Source: Leeuwenhoekiella marinoflava DSM 3653 (GTDB lineage: Bacteria; Bacteroidota; Bacteroidia; Flavobacteriales; Flavobacteriaceae). Taken from it: a DNA stretch of 64,000 nt. Position 1 is the stretch's first letter, and every line of letters starts with the position of its first letter. The stretch spans positions 41,700 to 105,699 of the forward strand of contig NZ_FQUN01000020.1 of NCBI RefSeq assembly GCF_900129005.1, given 5' to 3'. The position numbers and the translations under genes are program-made. Shown here one piece after another: positions 44,904-53,980 of this stretch. The notes under the pieces were generated by a model, which ran no database searches, had not been told where the DNA came from, and saw only the letters and a list, made by a program, of their open reading frames with translations.

Positions 44904-45011
44904 ATGACCCGGAAACGCCTACCATAAGCCCCGGGTGAGTCTGGGATACGTTTCTCTATATACGCTCTTAAGTAATCCCCCTTACAGAATTCCTTATTCC
45001 ATCAAAAAAAG

Positions 45012-46352
45012 CTATAAAATACCGCGGGCTTTGATTTCCAAGTATTTGTTGATGGTGTTTACGGTAAGCGCTTCGGGTTTGGTCAGTACGGTTTGAATGC
45101 CATGGCGTTCCAGTTCTTTAACCATACGCTTTTTTTCATAGTCCATTTTCTGAGCGATGGTCTTGTGGTAAATTTCAGGGGTGTTGTTGGCCTTTTTAGC
45201 GATAAGTTCGGTAAGCTCGGTGTTTTCAAAAAAGATAACAACCAGCACGTGTTTTTGTGCCAGGCCTTTCAGATAGGGGAGTTGACGCTGCAGGGCGCTT
45301 TCGTGTTCAAAATTGGTGTACAACAACAGCAGGCTGCGGTGGGTGATTTTGCGTTTGACTTCGGCATACAACCGACCAAAATCACTATCCAGAAAATTAG
45401 TTTTAATCGAATATAAAACCTCCAGAATAGTATTAAGATGCGTTTTTTTACTACTTGCAGCAAGATGATTGTGAATGGTATTGCTGAAGGTTAATAATCC
45501 GGTTTTGTCATTCTTTTTTAACGCGATATTACTAAAAGCTAAAGCACTATTAATAGCATAATCGAGCAAAGTCAAACCTTCAAAGGGCATTTTCATCACC
45601 CGGCTGGCATCTATAATTGAATAGACAGGTTGTGATTTTTCATCCTGAAATTGATTGATCATCAGGTTGCCGCGTTTTGCAGTGGCTTTCCAGTTGATGG
45701 TGCGCACATCATCACCGCTCACGTAATCTTTGATCTGCTCAAATTCCATTGTGTGACCTATACGGCGAATTTTCTTGAGGCCGAATTGCGTCAGTTTATT
45801 GTCAATTGCAAGAAACGCATATTTCTTCATTTGTATAAAAGAAGGGTAAACTTTTACAGTCTGATCCTTCCCAAAGGAAAAACGACGTTTAACAAAACGG
45901 AGCGGAGAACTCACATAAATATTCAATTTGCCAAAGGTGTAAACTCCACGATCTACCGGTCTTAAACGGTATATAAGCGATTTTTTGGCTCGCGCCGGAA
46001 TACTTCCTGATTTAAGAAAATCTCGTTTTTGAAAGTGTACAGGGATTTCGTCAATGATGGTATACGCAATTTTAAACCCGTATTTGTTTTGAATACGTAG
46101 CGGTACTTCATTAAGATCACTGTTTGAGAATTTTTCAGCTAACTCCCGGGTTGCAAGAATGCCGTCTTTCCTTTTGAATAATAGAATGCTGTCAAAAAGT
46201 GCAATGATGGCTAAAAGAAACAGTCCAACTAAAGCAATAGGATATAGCGTGTGAATCCAATATGAAAATAAGAAAAACACAATAAGAACGGCAAGCACGT
46301 AGAATATACGTTTGCCTAAATACAGATTTTTTATGAAGTTTATGATGCGCAC
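45012..46352 (-). CDS. DUF58 (vWA-like) domain protein
   Basis: This 446-residue protein has two TM helices at its N-terminus (residues 15-33 and 38-56) and a DUF58 core with the signature FEQIKDYVSGDDVRTINWKA near residue 208, then TAKRGNLMINQFQDEKSQ and a vWA-like region with YSIIDASRVMKM. The start codon is GTG and shares its first G with the TAG stop of the MoxR gene. DUF58 proteins are the usual partners of MoxR ATPases. The gene is the last in a six-gene operon. A role in envelope stability or aerotolerance-like functions is inferred from related clusters; no activity has been established. Confidence 0.9.
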   Translation of the reverse strand: MRIINFIKNLYLGKRIFYVLAVLIVFFLFSYWIHTLYPIALVGLFLLAIIALFDSILLFKRKDGILATRELAEKFSNSDLNEVPLRIQNKYGFKIAYTIIDEIPVHFQKRDFLKSGSIPARAKKSLIYRLRPVDRGVYTFGKLNIYVSSPLRFVKRRFSFGKDQTVKVYPSFIQMKKYAFLAIDNKLTQFGLKKIRRIGHTMEFEQIKDYVSGDDVRTINWKATAKRGNLMINQFQDEKSQPVYSIIDASRVMKMPFEGLTLLDYAINSALAFSNIALKKNDKTGLLTFSNTIHNHLAASSKKTHLNTILEVLYSIKTNFLDSDFGRLYAEVKRKITHRSLLLLYTNFEHESALQRQLPYLKGLAQKHVLVVIFFENTELTELIAKKANNTPEIYHKTIAQKMDYEKKRMVKELERHGIQTVLTKPEALTVNTINKYLEIKARGIL

Positions 46353-47395
46353 TAGCGAGGTACTTCTACAGATTGAACAAGCATCTCAATAACGGTTTCC
46401 GGGGTCATACCTTCCATTTCACGTTCTGGAGAGAGAATAACACGGTGTCTTAAAACAGGAGTGACTGCGCGTTTAACATCTTCTGGCGTCACGAAATCCC
46501 GACCGTTTATGGCTGCAAATGCTTTGGCCGAATTCATAATGGCTAATGAAGCACGAGGCGAACCTCCTAAATACAAATGCGGATGTGTTCTGGATTTAAC
46601 TGTAATCGAAGCGATATAATTCAGTATTTTTTCTTCTACTAAAACCTGACGGGTTTGATCGCGATATTCCTGAAGTTTTTCAGGCGATAGAATGGCATTT
46701 ACAACTTCCAATTGTGAACCTTTTCTAGCATTCTGACTTTTAAGAATTAGAATTTCATCTTCAAGATCTGGATATTCAACTTTTATTTTAAACAGAAAAC
46801 GGTCTAATTGTGCTTCCGGAAGGGCATACGTTCCTTCTTGCTCAATAGGATTTTGCGTTGCTAAAACCATAAAGGGTTTTTCTAACTCATATTTATGACC
46901 ATCTATGGTAATTTGGCGTTCTTCCATCACTTCAAAAAGCGCAGCCTGTGTTTTTGCAGGAGCCCTGTTGATCTCATCTATCAAAATAATATTTGAAAAA
47001 ATAGGTCCGTGTTTAAACTCAAAATCGCTGGTTTTCATATTGAGCACCGAAGTTCCTAAAACATCACTTGGCATCAAATCTGGTGTAAACTGGATACGAC
47101 TGAACGCGGTATTGAGCGTCTTTGCAAACAACTTGGCCGTAACGGTTTTTGCAATTCCCGGTACGCCTTCGATCAGAACGTGACCGTCTGTCAATAAGGC
47201 TACAATGAGCAGTTCAATAAACTCATGCTGACCTACGATAACTTTAGCCAATTCAGCTTTTAAAGACGCTACGCTTTTGCGTAAATCCTCAAGCGGAATT
47301 CTATTTTTAAATTCGAGATTTTCTGAAGCTTCAGATGGTGTTTGGGGATGCTCCTGATTCAAATTTAAGTCTTCCTGATCTTTATGTTTTTCCAT
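46352..47395 (-). CDS. MoxR-family AAA+ ATPase of the DUF58 cluster
   Basis: This 347-residue ATPase has an acidic N-terminal extension of about 30 residues, Walker A in IEGVPGIAKTVTAKLFAKTL near residue 76, LMPSDVLGTSVLNM, Walker B LIDEINRAPAKTQAALFEVM, the sensor segment LATQNPIEQEGTYALPEAQL and sensor 2 GGSPRASLAIMNSAKAFAAI. It shares only family-level similarity with the MoxR at 30540-31493. It overlaps the DUF58 gene by 1 nt and starts 1 bp after the DUF4350 gene stop. It probably remodels a complex formed by the operon products at the inner membrane. Confidence 0.95.
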   Translation of the reverse strand: MEKHKDQEDLNLNQEHPQTPSEASENLEFKNRIPLEDLRKSVASLKAELAKVIVGQHEFIELLIVALLTDGHVLIEGVPGIAKTVTAKLFAKTLNTAFSRIQFTPDLMPSDVLGTSVLNMKTSDFEFKHGPIFSNIILIDEINRAPAKTQAALFEVMEERQITIDGHKYELEKPFMVLATQNPIEQEGTYALPEAQLDRFLFKIKVEYPDLEDEILILKSQNARKGSQLEVVNAILSPEKLQEYRDQTRQVLVEEKILNYIASITVKSRTHPHLYLGGSPRASLAIMNSAKAFAAINGRDFVTPEDVKRAVTPVLRHRVILSPEREMEGMTPETVIEMLVQSVEVPR

Positions 47396-47396
47396 T

Positions 47397-48617
47397 TTAA
47401 TGGGTGTTTTTAAAATTTTCGATTAACGTATTCAGCTTGATCAATTCGTCTTCGGTGACTACTGCTTTTTGTCTAATCGTTATGGTATAATTTATAAGGT
47501 TTTTTACTGTTGCCTGCTCGATTCCGATTTTTGCAGCGAGCTTCTCTATAAAAGCCGAATCTCTGCGATCTGTTGCCAGAGCAAAGGTGCTTCTGATGTA
47601 TTCCAGTAAATGATTGATCTGGTGCATCGCGATCTGGCGGTTGTCTTTTTTGTCAAGATACATTCCGGCAATTGTGCGGGTGTAATCAAGGGTTTGGTTG
47701 GGTAGTGGTTTTATAACAGGAATACTGCGTTGCTTGCGTTTTCCTTCAAAATAAATCCATATCAAAGCCCCGATTAAGAGCGTGTACCACGACCATTTTA
47801 AATACTTGTTTGTGAGAATCAAATAGAGTGGCGAGACCGCAGTGGCTTTGCTGTTTTTGTAATGGTGATCCAGATAAATTTTTCCTTCTTTGGGAAGGTA
47901 GGACAAAGCTTTTGCCGTGTAACTAGCGTTAAGACTGTCTAGCATAAACACATTGGTAAAGCCTTCGGGAAAAGTATTCAGAATGACTGTTCCTCTTCTG
48001 TACGGAGTTTTGATAAAATTGACTTTAGGCTCTTGGATTTTCGTAGAATCGTTATTTCTGATAAGATCATAAATACCTAAAATTGTGGTTTGTGTCGTAT
48101 CTATCTGATCAAAATATACTGTGCCTACATCTTTATTCAACCGATAGGGTTTTGAAGCTTTTAAAGACGGATTACTGAGGTTTACTAACGGACGTTTTTT
48201 GAGTTCGCTGGTTTCTGAAAGATACTCCATGTTTAAGCACAAACTGTCTAGGATGGTCTCGCTAATCGCTTTTGAAGCAACAAATAGCGTATTTCCTTTT
48301 GCAACCCAATCTAGTAGTTTAACGCTTTCTGAAGCATCATTATACACGCTGGAATTGAGAAAAAGATACGTGCCCTGAGGTAGATCTGTAGAATCAAGCA
48401 AAAATTCAAAAGGCGGAATAGTGACGTCTTCTAAGCGTTCTTCATCAATTAGGGAAGGAAGCTGATCATAGAAAACATACGTGCCAAACGGAATTTTATC
48501 TTGCTTCCCATAACCCGGAAACCAATTTACCGGTGCGGGTTGTGTGGCTTCGCCAACGATCAAAAGCGATAGAAAAGCCACCAAAAGAACCGCCATTATT
48601 TTATAACGTCTACTCAT
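47397..48617 (-). CDS. DUF4350-domain membrane protein
   Basis: This 406-residue protein has an N-terminal TM helix (residues 8-24) and a large periplasmic region that resembles a DUF4350/ThuA-like glutaminase-fold domain (FGTYVFYDQLPSLIDEERLE and LFLNSSVYNDASESVKLLDW). A second TM helix lies near 270-288 (WSWYTLLIGALIWIYFEGKR), followed by a cytosolic tail of about 110 residues. Its ATG overlaps the DUF4129 gene stop by 4 nt. In MoxR clusters such a protein commonly accompanies DUF4129 and DUF58 proteins. Biochemical function is unknown. Confidence 0.85.
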   Translation of the reverse strand: MSRRYKIMAVLLVAFLSLLIVGEATQPAPVNWFPGYGKQDKIPFGTYVFYDQLPSLIDEERLEDVTIPPFEFLLDSTDLPQGTYLFLNSSVYNDASESVKLLDWVAKGNTLFVASKAISETILDSLCLNMEYLSETSELKKRPLVNLSNPSLKASKPYRLNKDVGTVYFDQIDTTQTTILGIYDLIRNNDSTKIQEPKVNFIKTPYRRGTVILNTFPEGFTNVFMLDSLNASYTAKALSYLPKEGKIYLDHHYKNSKATAVSPLYLILTNKYLKWSWYTLLIGALIWIYFEGKRKQRSIPVIKPLPNQTLDYTRTIAGMYLDKKDNRQIAMHQINHLLEYIRSTFALATDRRDSAFIEKLAAKIGIEQATVKNLINYTITIRQKAVVTEDELIKLNTLIENFKNTH

Positions 48618-49360
48618 AGCGTGGCGGTTATTTGTTTAAACTCTTTTTCTGCTTTTAGAAAATCCGTTTCATTCACATCAAAATTACCGTACCAGATAAA
48701 ATCGTAAATGCGGGTAAGTTTGGTGAATTCTTTGCGTAATTTTTCGCTTTTAATCTCATAAACATAATCGGCATTTGTTTTTTGAACCTGCCAGTCTATA
48801 ATGTCTTTCTGTGATAATTTTTGAAGCACCAATAAATAGTAAAAACGCACTGCGAGTCTATACTTGTTTTCACGTACTGCCTGAGTAATCAAGCTATGTA
48901 TATCTTGCGTCTCAATGATATCCTGTTCGTCAGAAAGAATCACTTTATTGAGTTCTGTATTTTTAAGAGGAGAACCGCCCAGATCAATGCGTAAGAAAAG
49001 CCATACTAAAAATGCGAGAACTCCTGCAATGAGTAAATAGGGCAGTGCCTTGACCAAAAACCCCAAAATCCCTGTGGCTTCATTTCCCTGCAAAATCCAA
49101 TCAATAAAAGAATTCCACAATCCATTGATCCAGCTTTTAAAACGCGTCCAAATATTATCTGGCGGGACAAACTCAACATAATCAAATGCTTCGCCTTGTT
49201 TCAGTTCTTGTATGGCTTCGTCATCAAACTGCAAGGGTGTGATAGCACTTTTGTCATATTGAACTTCCTGAATAAATTCAGTAGTATCAATAGTTGCGGT
49301 CTGACTGATACAATCAAAAGAATATAAGAAAACGAGTATGTAAAGCAGGTTTTTAATCAT
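48614..49360 (-). CDS. DUF4129-domain membrane protein
   Basis: This 248-residue protein has a signal-like N-terminus (LLYILVFLYSFDCISQ), a periplasmic region with WTRFKSWINGLWNSFIDWIL, one TM helix near residues 110-132 (ALPYLLIAGVLAFLVWLFLR) and a cytosolic DUF4129 domain near 160-245 (RENKYRLAVRFYYLLVLQKL, FTKLTRIYDFIWYGNFDVNE). It overlaps both neighbours by a few nucleotides, showing tight translational coupling. The DUF4129 domain is a recurring component of MoxR-DUF58 and transglutaminase gene clusters and has no proven activity. Confidence 0.88.
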   Translation of the reverse strand: MIKNLLYILVFLYSFDCISQTATIDTTEFIQEVQYDKSAITPLQFDDEAIQELKQGEAFDYVEFVPPDNIWTRFKSWINGLWNSFIDWILQGNEATGILGFLVKALPYLLIAGVLAFLVWLFLRIDLGGSPLKNTELNKVILSDEQDIIETQDIHSLITQAVRENKYRLAVRFYYLLVLQKLSQKDIIDWQVQKTNADYVYEIKSEKLRKEFTKLTRIYDFIWYGNFDVNETDFLKAEKEFKQITATL

Positions 49361-50213
49361 TATCAGAACCTATACTTTCTATAGTTTCAAAAGTTCCGGT
49401 TTGATTCTTTTTTTCATTCAGATTGAAATAAATAAAAGCGATCGCAATAGCGAAAATTCCTGCTAAAATATATTGTACAGCTGAAGAGAGTACGTTTAAG
49501 AGAATATAAACCCAATCAAACATACTAGATAGATCTCCCTGAGATATTTGTTCTGCGGAAGTTAAGCCTTTAGTTATAGTATAAATGAGTGCAGGTAAAG
49601 AAAATACAAAACTTGCAACCCACATCAACAAGCCTAAAACAAACATAGTCGCAAAGGTAATCCACCACTCATCTTTAACGAGTCTAAAACTGTCTGAGAT
49701 AGAATCACCCACAGATTGATTTTGAAAAACCAAGATTGCCCATGTTAACGATAACGGGACGGCAACATAGACTCCCGGGAAAAAGCAAAGCATAAACCCA
49801 AAAAAGATCATAATTGCAATCAGAAACGTAAGACCAGTCAAATTACCCAGGTCTCGCCGCACTAAAGATTTGAGTTCATCTTGGTCAACATCACCTTGAT
49901 TTTTAATATAGAGTTTGATAAAGTTGAGAATCGTACCATATAAGATTCCGTAGTAAAAAAACACAGCAATAAATAAACCTATCAGCGGCAGTATAATATT
50001 TGCAGCGTTAAACATATCATTACTAAACATATCAAAATCTGTAGAGATCCCCGTGTAATAGGCAGAGATACCAATTAAGATTAAAAACGGAATTGCGGCA
50101 TTGCGCAGTAAGGCTTTAAACAGCGGTTTGTATTCCAGACGGAGAAATTTAAAGGTATCTGTAATAATCTCTCCTAATTCCCGTTGCTTTTTAAAGGTGA
50201 TCAATTCTTTCAT
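49353..50213 (-). CDS. Polytopic membrane protein of the MoxR cluster
   Basis: This 286-residue protein has about six predicted TM helices, at residues 38-58, 78-102, 125-147, 150-170, 195-220 and 238-262. The motif MVFVLGLLMWVASFVFSLPA is part of one TM and the loop DSISDSFRLVKDEWWITFAT precedes it. The arrangement resembles the membrane domain of glycerophosphodiester phosphodiesterases or DUF4013-like proteins, but I see no catalytic residues. It overlaps the SpoIIM-like gene by 23 nt and the DUF4129 gene by 8 nt, so it is an integral part of the operon. Confidence 0.75.
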   Translation of the reverse strand: MKELITFKKQRELGEIITDTFKFLRLEYKPLFKALLRNAAIPFLILIGISAYYTGISTDFDMFSNDMFNAANIILPLIGLFIAVFFYYGILYGTILNFIKLYIKNQGDVDQDELKSLVRRDLGNLTGLTFLIAIMIFFGFMLCFFPGVYVAVPLSLTWAILVFQNQSVGDSISDSFRLVKDEWWITFATMFVLGLLMWVASFVFSLPALIYTITKGLTSAEQISQGDLSSMFDWVYILLNVLSSAVQYILAGIFAIAIAFIYFNLNEKKNQTGTFETIESIGSDND

Positions 50214-51180
50214 TTAATGGATGTAGTTGTTTTTTATAAGCGATTCTGGGGTATACGACGTAGTAAAACAGAATTAGTAACAAAGAAATACTAACAATAA
50301 AAATGGCAAGCCAGTCTGGCATTTCGGTATGGCGGGTTACAAAACCTTCCAGAAAACCGGCAATGATAAAAAACGGAATGGTACTCACCACGATTTTCAG
50401 TCCGTCTTTCATACTGCGTTTAAACGATTCGAGTCGGGTATAGGTTCCCGGAAATAAAATGCCATTTCCTAAAACCAATCCTGCAGCACCCGCAATAATG
50501 ATTACTGAAATTTCAATAGTACCGTGAATCCAGATCGTGCGCACAGATTCCCACAATAAACCTTTATCATAAAAGAAATATTGAAAAGAGCCCAGCATCA
50601 CACCGTTTTGCATCATCATATATAGCGAACCAATGCTAAAAAGTATTCCTAATATAAATGCCATAAGTGCAACCCTGATGTTGTTTACAGTAATGCCCAT
50701 AAACATCTCAACCTCGTTCATCTCTTTATATACCCGCATCGGGTCATTGTTCTGTATGTTTTCTAAAGTCATATTGACGTAACCATCGCCCAGAATACTG
50801 CGCACATAAGCTCCGTCTGTTGCTGCGCTGTAAGCCCCAATGATGCAAAAGATTAAAAATGTAGCAAAAGAAAGAAGCAACTGCTTTTGATATTTAAACA
50901 TCAACACCGGGAACTCTTCAGTAAAAAAAGTGATGAATCTGCGGCTAGACTCGCGCTTGGTCTTGTAGATCTTTTGATGAGATTGAGATGCGAGATAATT
51001 AAGATACTGCGTAGTTTTACTTTTTGGATAAAAAGTTTTAGCATAACTCAGGTGATCTGTAACCTCCAGATACAAAGAAGATAACTCGTCTGGAGATAAA
51101 TCAGATTGATTCTCTTCCAGAACGTTTTCAAATCTTAACCATTTATCCTTATTTTGCTTCACAAAAGCCGCCTCGCGCAT
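50191..51180 (-). CDS. Stage II sporulation protein M-like (SpoIIM/DUF95) membrane protein
   Basis: This 329-residue protein starts with a soluble helical domain of about 100 residues (MREAAFVKQNKDKWLRFENV) followed by about six TM helices. The segments VALMAFILGILFSIGSLYMM and QNGVMLGSFQYFFYDKGLLW, and IWIHGTIEISVIIIAGAAGL with GNGILFPGTYTRLESFKRSM, are the DUF95/SpoIIM hallmarks (H-G-x-x-E and P-G near the end). It is the first gene of the six-gene operon. The organism need not sporulate: the family is widespread in non-sporulating bacteria next to RDD and MoxR genes. It is divergent from the RDD gene across 114 bp. Confidence 0.9.
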   Translation of the reverse strand: MREAAFVKQNKDKWLRFENVLEENQSDLSPDELSSLYLEVTDHLSYAKTFYPKSKTTQYLNYLASQSHQKIYKTKRESSRRFITFFTEEFPVLMFKYQKQLLLSFATFLIFCIIGAYSAATDGAYVRSILGDGYVNMTLENIQNNDPMRVYKEMNEVEMFMGITVNNIRVALMAFILGILFSIGSLYMMMQNGVMLGSFQYFFYDKGLLWESVRTIWIHGTIEISVIIIAGAAGLVLGNGILFPGTYTRLESFKRSMKDGLKIVVSTIPFFIIAGFLEGFVTRHTEMPDWLAIFIVSISLLLILFYYVVYPRIAYKKQLHPLNERIDHL

Positions 51181-51294
51181 GGTCTGGTTATTCGTTTAAT
51201 TAATCAGGTTCGATTCCCTGTTTAGCGATGTGTAGTTTAATTAGTTTAGAGATAAACTCCAAATCCTACTTAATTAGGTAAAGAAAAAGAATTC

Positions 51295-52017
51295 ATGGAT
51301 AACTTTCAAATTGAAACCGCACAAAATGTGAGCATTCAGCAGCAGGTCGCGGGAATAGGGGATCGCATACTAAGCTACCTCATTGATTTATTGATACTAG
51401 GAGCTTACTGGATAGCATCAATCTTTTTAGTAACTGCTTTTGGATTAGATTCCAATGAAGATTCTTCTATCAATATTTATTTTATGATTATTGGGATTCC
51501 TTCGTTTTTATACTTTCTTTTTTTTGAAGGATTCTGGGACGGTCGCACACCGGGTAAAGCAGCAATTGGCTTACGTGTTGTAAAACTAGACGGATCAAAA
51601 CCGGGCTTCGGTAGTTTTTTTGTGCGATGGATTATGCGTGTGATCGATGTAGCCTTAACCACAGGAGGTATTGCTGTTTTTACTATTTTATTAAATGGAA
51701 AAGGGCAACGCTTGGGAGATATCGCTGCCGGAACTACCGTTGTAACCGAACGTAAGAAAGTGCGTTTGAGCCACACCATATTAGAAGATATAGCCGAGGA
51801 TTATGTGCCAAAATATCCGCAGGTAACCGTTTTTACCGATGCAGATATTCAGAAAGTGAAAACGGTTTACAGCAATGCCAAGCGTTATTCTAAGCACAAT
51901 GTCATTCTAAAGCTTAGCGAAAAACTCGCCAGAACGATGCAGATTACGCCAGAAGAAACTCCGTTTGCTTTTGTAGATCGTGTTCTTAAAGATTATAATT
52001 ACTACACCCAGAAGTAA
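51295..52017 (+). CDS. RDD-family membrane protein
   Basis: This 240-residue protein has the RDD core in its first 140 residues: GIGDRILSYLIDLLILGAYW with the first conserved Arg-Asp-like pair, a second TM, then WDGRTPGKAAIGLRVVKLDG, and a third TM region ending GQRLGDIAAGTTVVTERKK. A cytosolic tail of about 95 residues follows (RYSKHNVILKLSEKLARTMQ). RDD proteins can act as ion-transport components in some bacteria, but the function here is unknown. It diverges from the SpoIIM-DUF4129-MoxR operon, a conserved association. Its stop directly abuts the ATG of the TRIC-like gene. Confidence 0.9.
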   Translation: MDNFQIETAQNVSIQQQVAGIGDRILSYLIDLLILGAYWIASIFLVTAFGLDSNEDSSINIYFMIIGIPSFLYFLFFEGFWDGRTPGKAAIGLRVVKLDGSKPGFGSFFVRWIMRVIDVALTTGGIAVFTILLNGKGQRLGDIAAGTTVVTERKKVRLSHTILEDIAEDYVPKYPQVTVFTDADIQKVKTVYSNAKRYSKHNVILKLSEKLARTMQITPEETPFAFVDRVLKDYNYYTQK

Positions 52018-52644
52018 ATGGAAAGTATCGCAGACATCATCGATATTTTGGGGACGATTGCTTTTGCGATTTCCGGGGTTATTAGTGCAACAAAAAAGCG
52101 AATGGACCTTTTTGGGATTCTCATTATTGCGACCGTAACATCGGTGGGAGGCGGAACACTCCGCGATTTATTAATCGGTAAATCGCCAGTTACTTGGTTA
52201 CTGAATTCAACTGTATATATCATTGTGATTACGACCATAGTCGGTATTATATTCAGAAGACAACTGCGTTATGTGCGCAAGTCATTATTTTTATTTGATA
52301 CTATCGGTATTGCTTTATACACAATTACCGGTGTAGAAATAGCACTTCTGGTAAATTTAGATCCTGTTATTTGTGTAGCCTTGGGAACAATAACAGCCTG
52401 TTTTGGAGGTGTGATTCGGGATATTTTATGCAATGAAATTCCTGTCATTTTTAGAAAAGAAATCTATGCTAGTGCTTGTATTGCCGGCGGTTCGTTATAT
52501 GTGATTTTGCATTCTTATGGTGTTTCTTCAGGTATCAACGCAGTTATTTCAGGCTTTGTGGTGGTACTCATTAGAACACTTGCTGTTGTTTATGAGTTAC
52601 AGTTGCCTTCAATTTATAGTAAAGCAGAGCGCGAGCAGGACTAG
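52018..52644 (+). CDS. TRIC/UPF0126-family trimeric cation channel-like protein
   Basis: This 208-residue inner-membrane protein has about seven TM helices in two repeated halves. Each half has the hallmark of the family: FAISGVISATKKRMDLFGIL with VGGGTLRDLLIG at residues 15-60, and ITGVEIALLVNLDPVICVAL with FGGVIRDILCNEIP in the second half. Bacterial TRIC proteins form homotrimeric potassium-permeable channels. The start codon immediately follows the RDD stop (no gap), so both are translated from one message. Confidence 0.9.
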   Translation: MESIADIIDILGTIAFAISGVISATKKRMDLFGILIIATVTSVGGGTLRDLLIGKSPVTWLLNSTVYIIVITTIVGIIFRRQLRYVRKSLFLFDTIGIALYTITGVEIALLVNLDPVICVALGTITACFGGVIRDILCNEIPVIFRKEIYASACIAGGSLYVILHSYGVSSGINAVISGFVVVLIRTLAVVYELQLPSIYSKAEREQD

Positions 52645-52674
52645 CCATTTTCGGTATCACTAAAATCAACAATT

Positions 52675-53217
52675 ATGGGAAAACAACTTCCGCAGCTTAC
52701 AGATAATTTAAAGGAATTCATCAACAATCAAAAAATATTCTTTGTGGGTACTGCGGCAGAAACAGGTCGTGTAAATGTTTCACCCAAAGGGATGGCAACA
52801 TTTTACATTTTAAACGAGCAAGAAGTTTTGTGGCTCAATATGACCGGCAGCGGCAATGAGACTGCTGCACATATGCTTAAAGATCCCAGAATGACCATTA
52901 TGTTTTGTTCTTTTGATAAAAATCCGTTGATATTGAGATTATATGGCCAAGCCGAAGTGTTTCATGAACGGGATAAAGCTTTTAGTGAACACATCAATCA
53001 TTTTGAAGAAACTGCCGGAGCCCGTCAAATTTTTAAATTGAATATTGACTTGGTACAAACTTCGTGTGGTTTCGGTGTGCCGTTTATGGAATATACCGGC
53101 GAGCGCGAAACCTTAAAAGTTTGGTCAGAACAAAAAGGAAAAAGCGGAATCAAAGAATACTGGACCGAGAAAAATCAAACCAGCCTCGACGGATTAGATA
53201 CTGGAATTTTTGAATAA
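52675..53217 (+). CDS. Pyridoxamine 5-phosphate oxidase-like flavin-binding protein
   Basis: This 180-residue split-barrel protein has VGTAAETGRVNVSPKGMATF near residues 26-45 and WLNMTGSGNETAAHMLKDPR, then MTIMFCSFDKNPLILRLYGQ, a pattern of the PNPOx-like FMN or F420-binding family. The C-terminal segment with VQTSCGFGVPFMEYTGERET resembles a subgroup seen in many bacteria and often annotated only as PNPOx family. It is probably a small oxidoreductase rather than the vitamin B6 enzyme. It lies 30 bp after the TRIC gene on the same strand. Confidence 0.85.
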   Translation: MGKQLPQLTDNLKEFINNQKIFFVGTAAETGRVNVSPKGMATFYILNEQEVLWLNMTGSGNETAAHMLKDPRMTIMFCSFDKNPLILRLYGQAEVFHERDKAFSEHINHFEETAGARQIFKLNIDLVQTSCGFGVPFMEYTGERETLKVWSEQKGKSGIKEYWTEKNQTSLDGLDTGIFE

Positions 53218-53252
53218 TAATCCTGACAGCAATGAAATAGTGAGTAGGAAAT

Positions 53253-53978
53253 TTATTTAATCAACTCAGCCTCCAGATAAACATTTTCTATAGGCCACTC
53301 GTTGTCGTCAGTTTTCAATTTGTTTATTTCATCTACAACATCCATTCCTTTAGTCACACGACCAAAAACGGTATGCTCGCCATCCAGATGATGTGCACCG
53401 CGTTCTGGAACCACAATAAACCATTCAAAAGGAGAAGAAGCTGCACTTATATTTTGCTCTAAATATTTAGCAGCAGAAAAGGCACCTCTTACGTGTTTGT
53501 GATTTGAGTTGGCCTCGTTTGGTATTAAATAATTACCGATGCGTTGGCGTTTTTTTGGAGTTTCATAGCCATCGCTGTTTCCGCCTTGCACGACAAAATC
53601 CAGTGCGTTTCTGTGAATCATTGTATCGTCAAAATAACCTTGTTTTACCAGCAATATAAAGTTTGCGCGATGTAAAGGAGTATCTCTGTAGAGTTGGATT
53701 TCAATATTTCCAAACTTGGTTTTGATGCGTACACGCGTCTCGGGATTCTTCTTTCCGTATTCCGTTAAAAATGGAATAAGTTCTGCCTGAGATTCAATTA
53801 TTGAACCGGCTTTCTTTTTTAATTTCTCATTTTCGGCCTTTGCTTTTTGCTCAGGAGTGCTATCTACAACTTTTTCAACGGGTTGCGATTCGGTTGTTTT
53901 TTGATTTGATTTTTTATCTTCACAGCCGGCTCCGGTTAATACCAAAACGAATATTACTAAAGTAACAGAGATACGCAT
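53253..53978 (-). CDS. Cyclophilin-type peptidyl-prolyl isomerase lipoprotein
   Basis: The start at ATG 53978 is chosen because it opens a lipoprotein signal (MRISVTLVIFVLVLTGAGC, Cys19); a longer frame to 54119 would cross the neighbouring gene. A charged linker follows, then a cyclophilin domain at about residues 90-238: VRIKTKFGNIEIQLYRDTPL, the catalytic-arginine region MIHRNALDFVVQGGNSDGYE, FEWFIVVPERGAHHLDGEHT and VFGRVTKGMDVVDEINKL. It probably assists folding in the periplasm. Its start codon is 2 bp from the divergent CoA pyrophosphatase start codon, so the promoter must lie within that gene. Confidence 0.9.
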   Translation of the reverse strand: MRISVTLVIFVLVLTGAGCEDKKSNQKTTESQPVEKVVDSTPEQKAKAENEKLKKKAGSIIESQAELIPFLTEYGKKNPETRVRIKTKFGNIEIQLYRDTPLHRANFILLVKQGYFDDTMIHRNALDFVVQGGNSDGYETPKKRQRIGNYLIPNEANSNHKHVRGAFSAAKYLEQNISAASSPFEWFIVVPERGAHHLDGEHTVFGRVTKGMDVVDEINKLKTDDNEWPIENVYLEAELIK

Positions 53979-53980
53979 AA

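Larger units (their letters stand above)
43601..45011. other. Gene-poor repeat island between thrS and the DUF58 operon
   Basis: These 1.4 kb hold no intact gene. From left to right I see a copy of a GC-rich motif (GCCGGGGGTGAGGAGGA, 43749-43765), an 8-bp tandem repeat (AATAACTC three times, 43863-43886), a stretch at 43906-44097 that resembles a dispersed flavobacterial intergenic repeat, a REP-like hairpin (44045-44060), a 13-bp inverted repeat (44119-44150), a second GC-rich motif (44405-44422), a frameshifted gene remnant (44631-44771) and an 11-bp tandem array (44805-44903). The mix suggests a site that has collected repeats. Confidence 0.65.

Noticed and set aside
51206..51219. AGGTTCGATTCCCT, which looks like a tRNA T-loop
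   Set aside because: No acceptor, D- or anticodon arms can be formed around it, so it is chance similarity in the SpoIIM-RDD gap.
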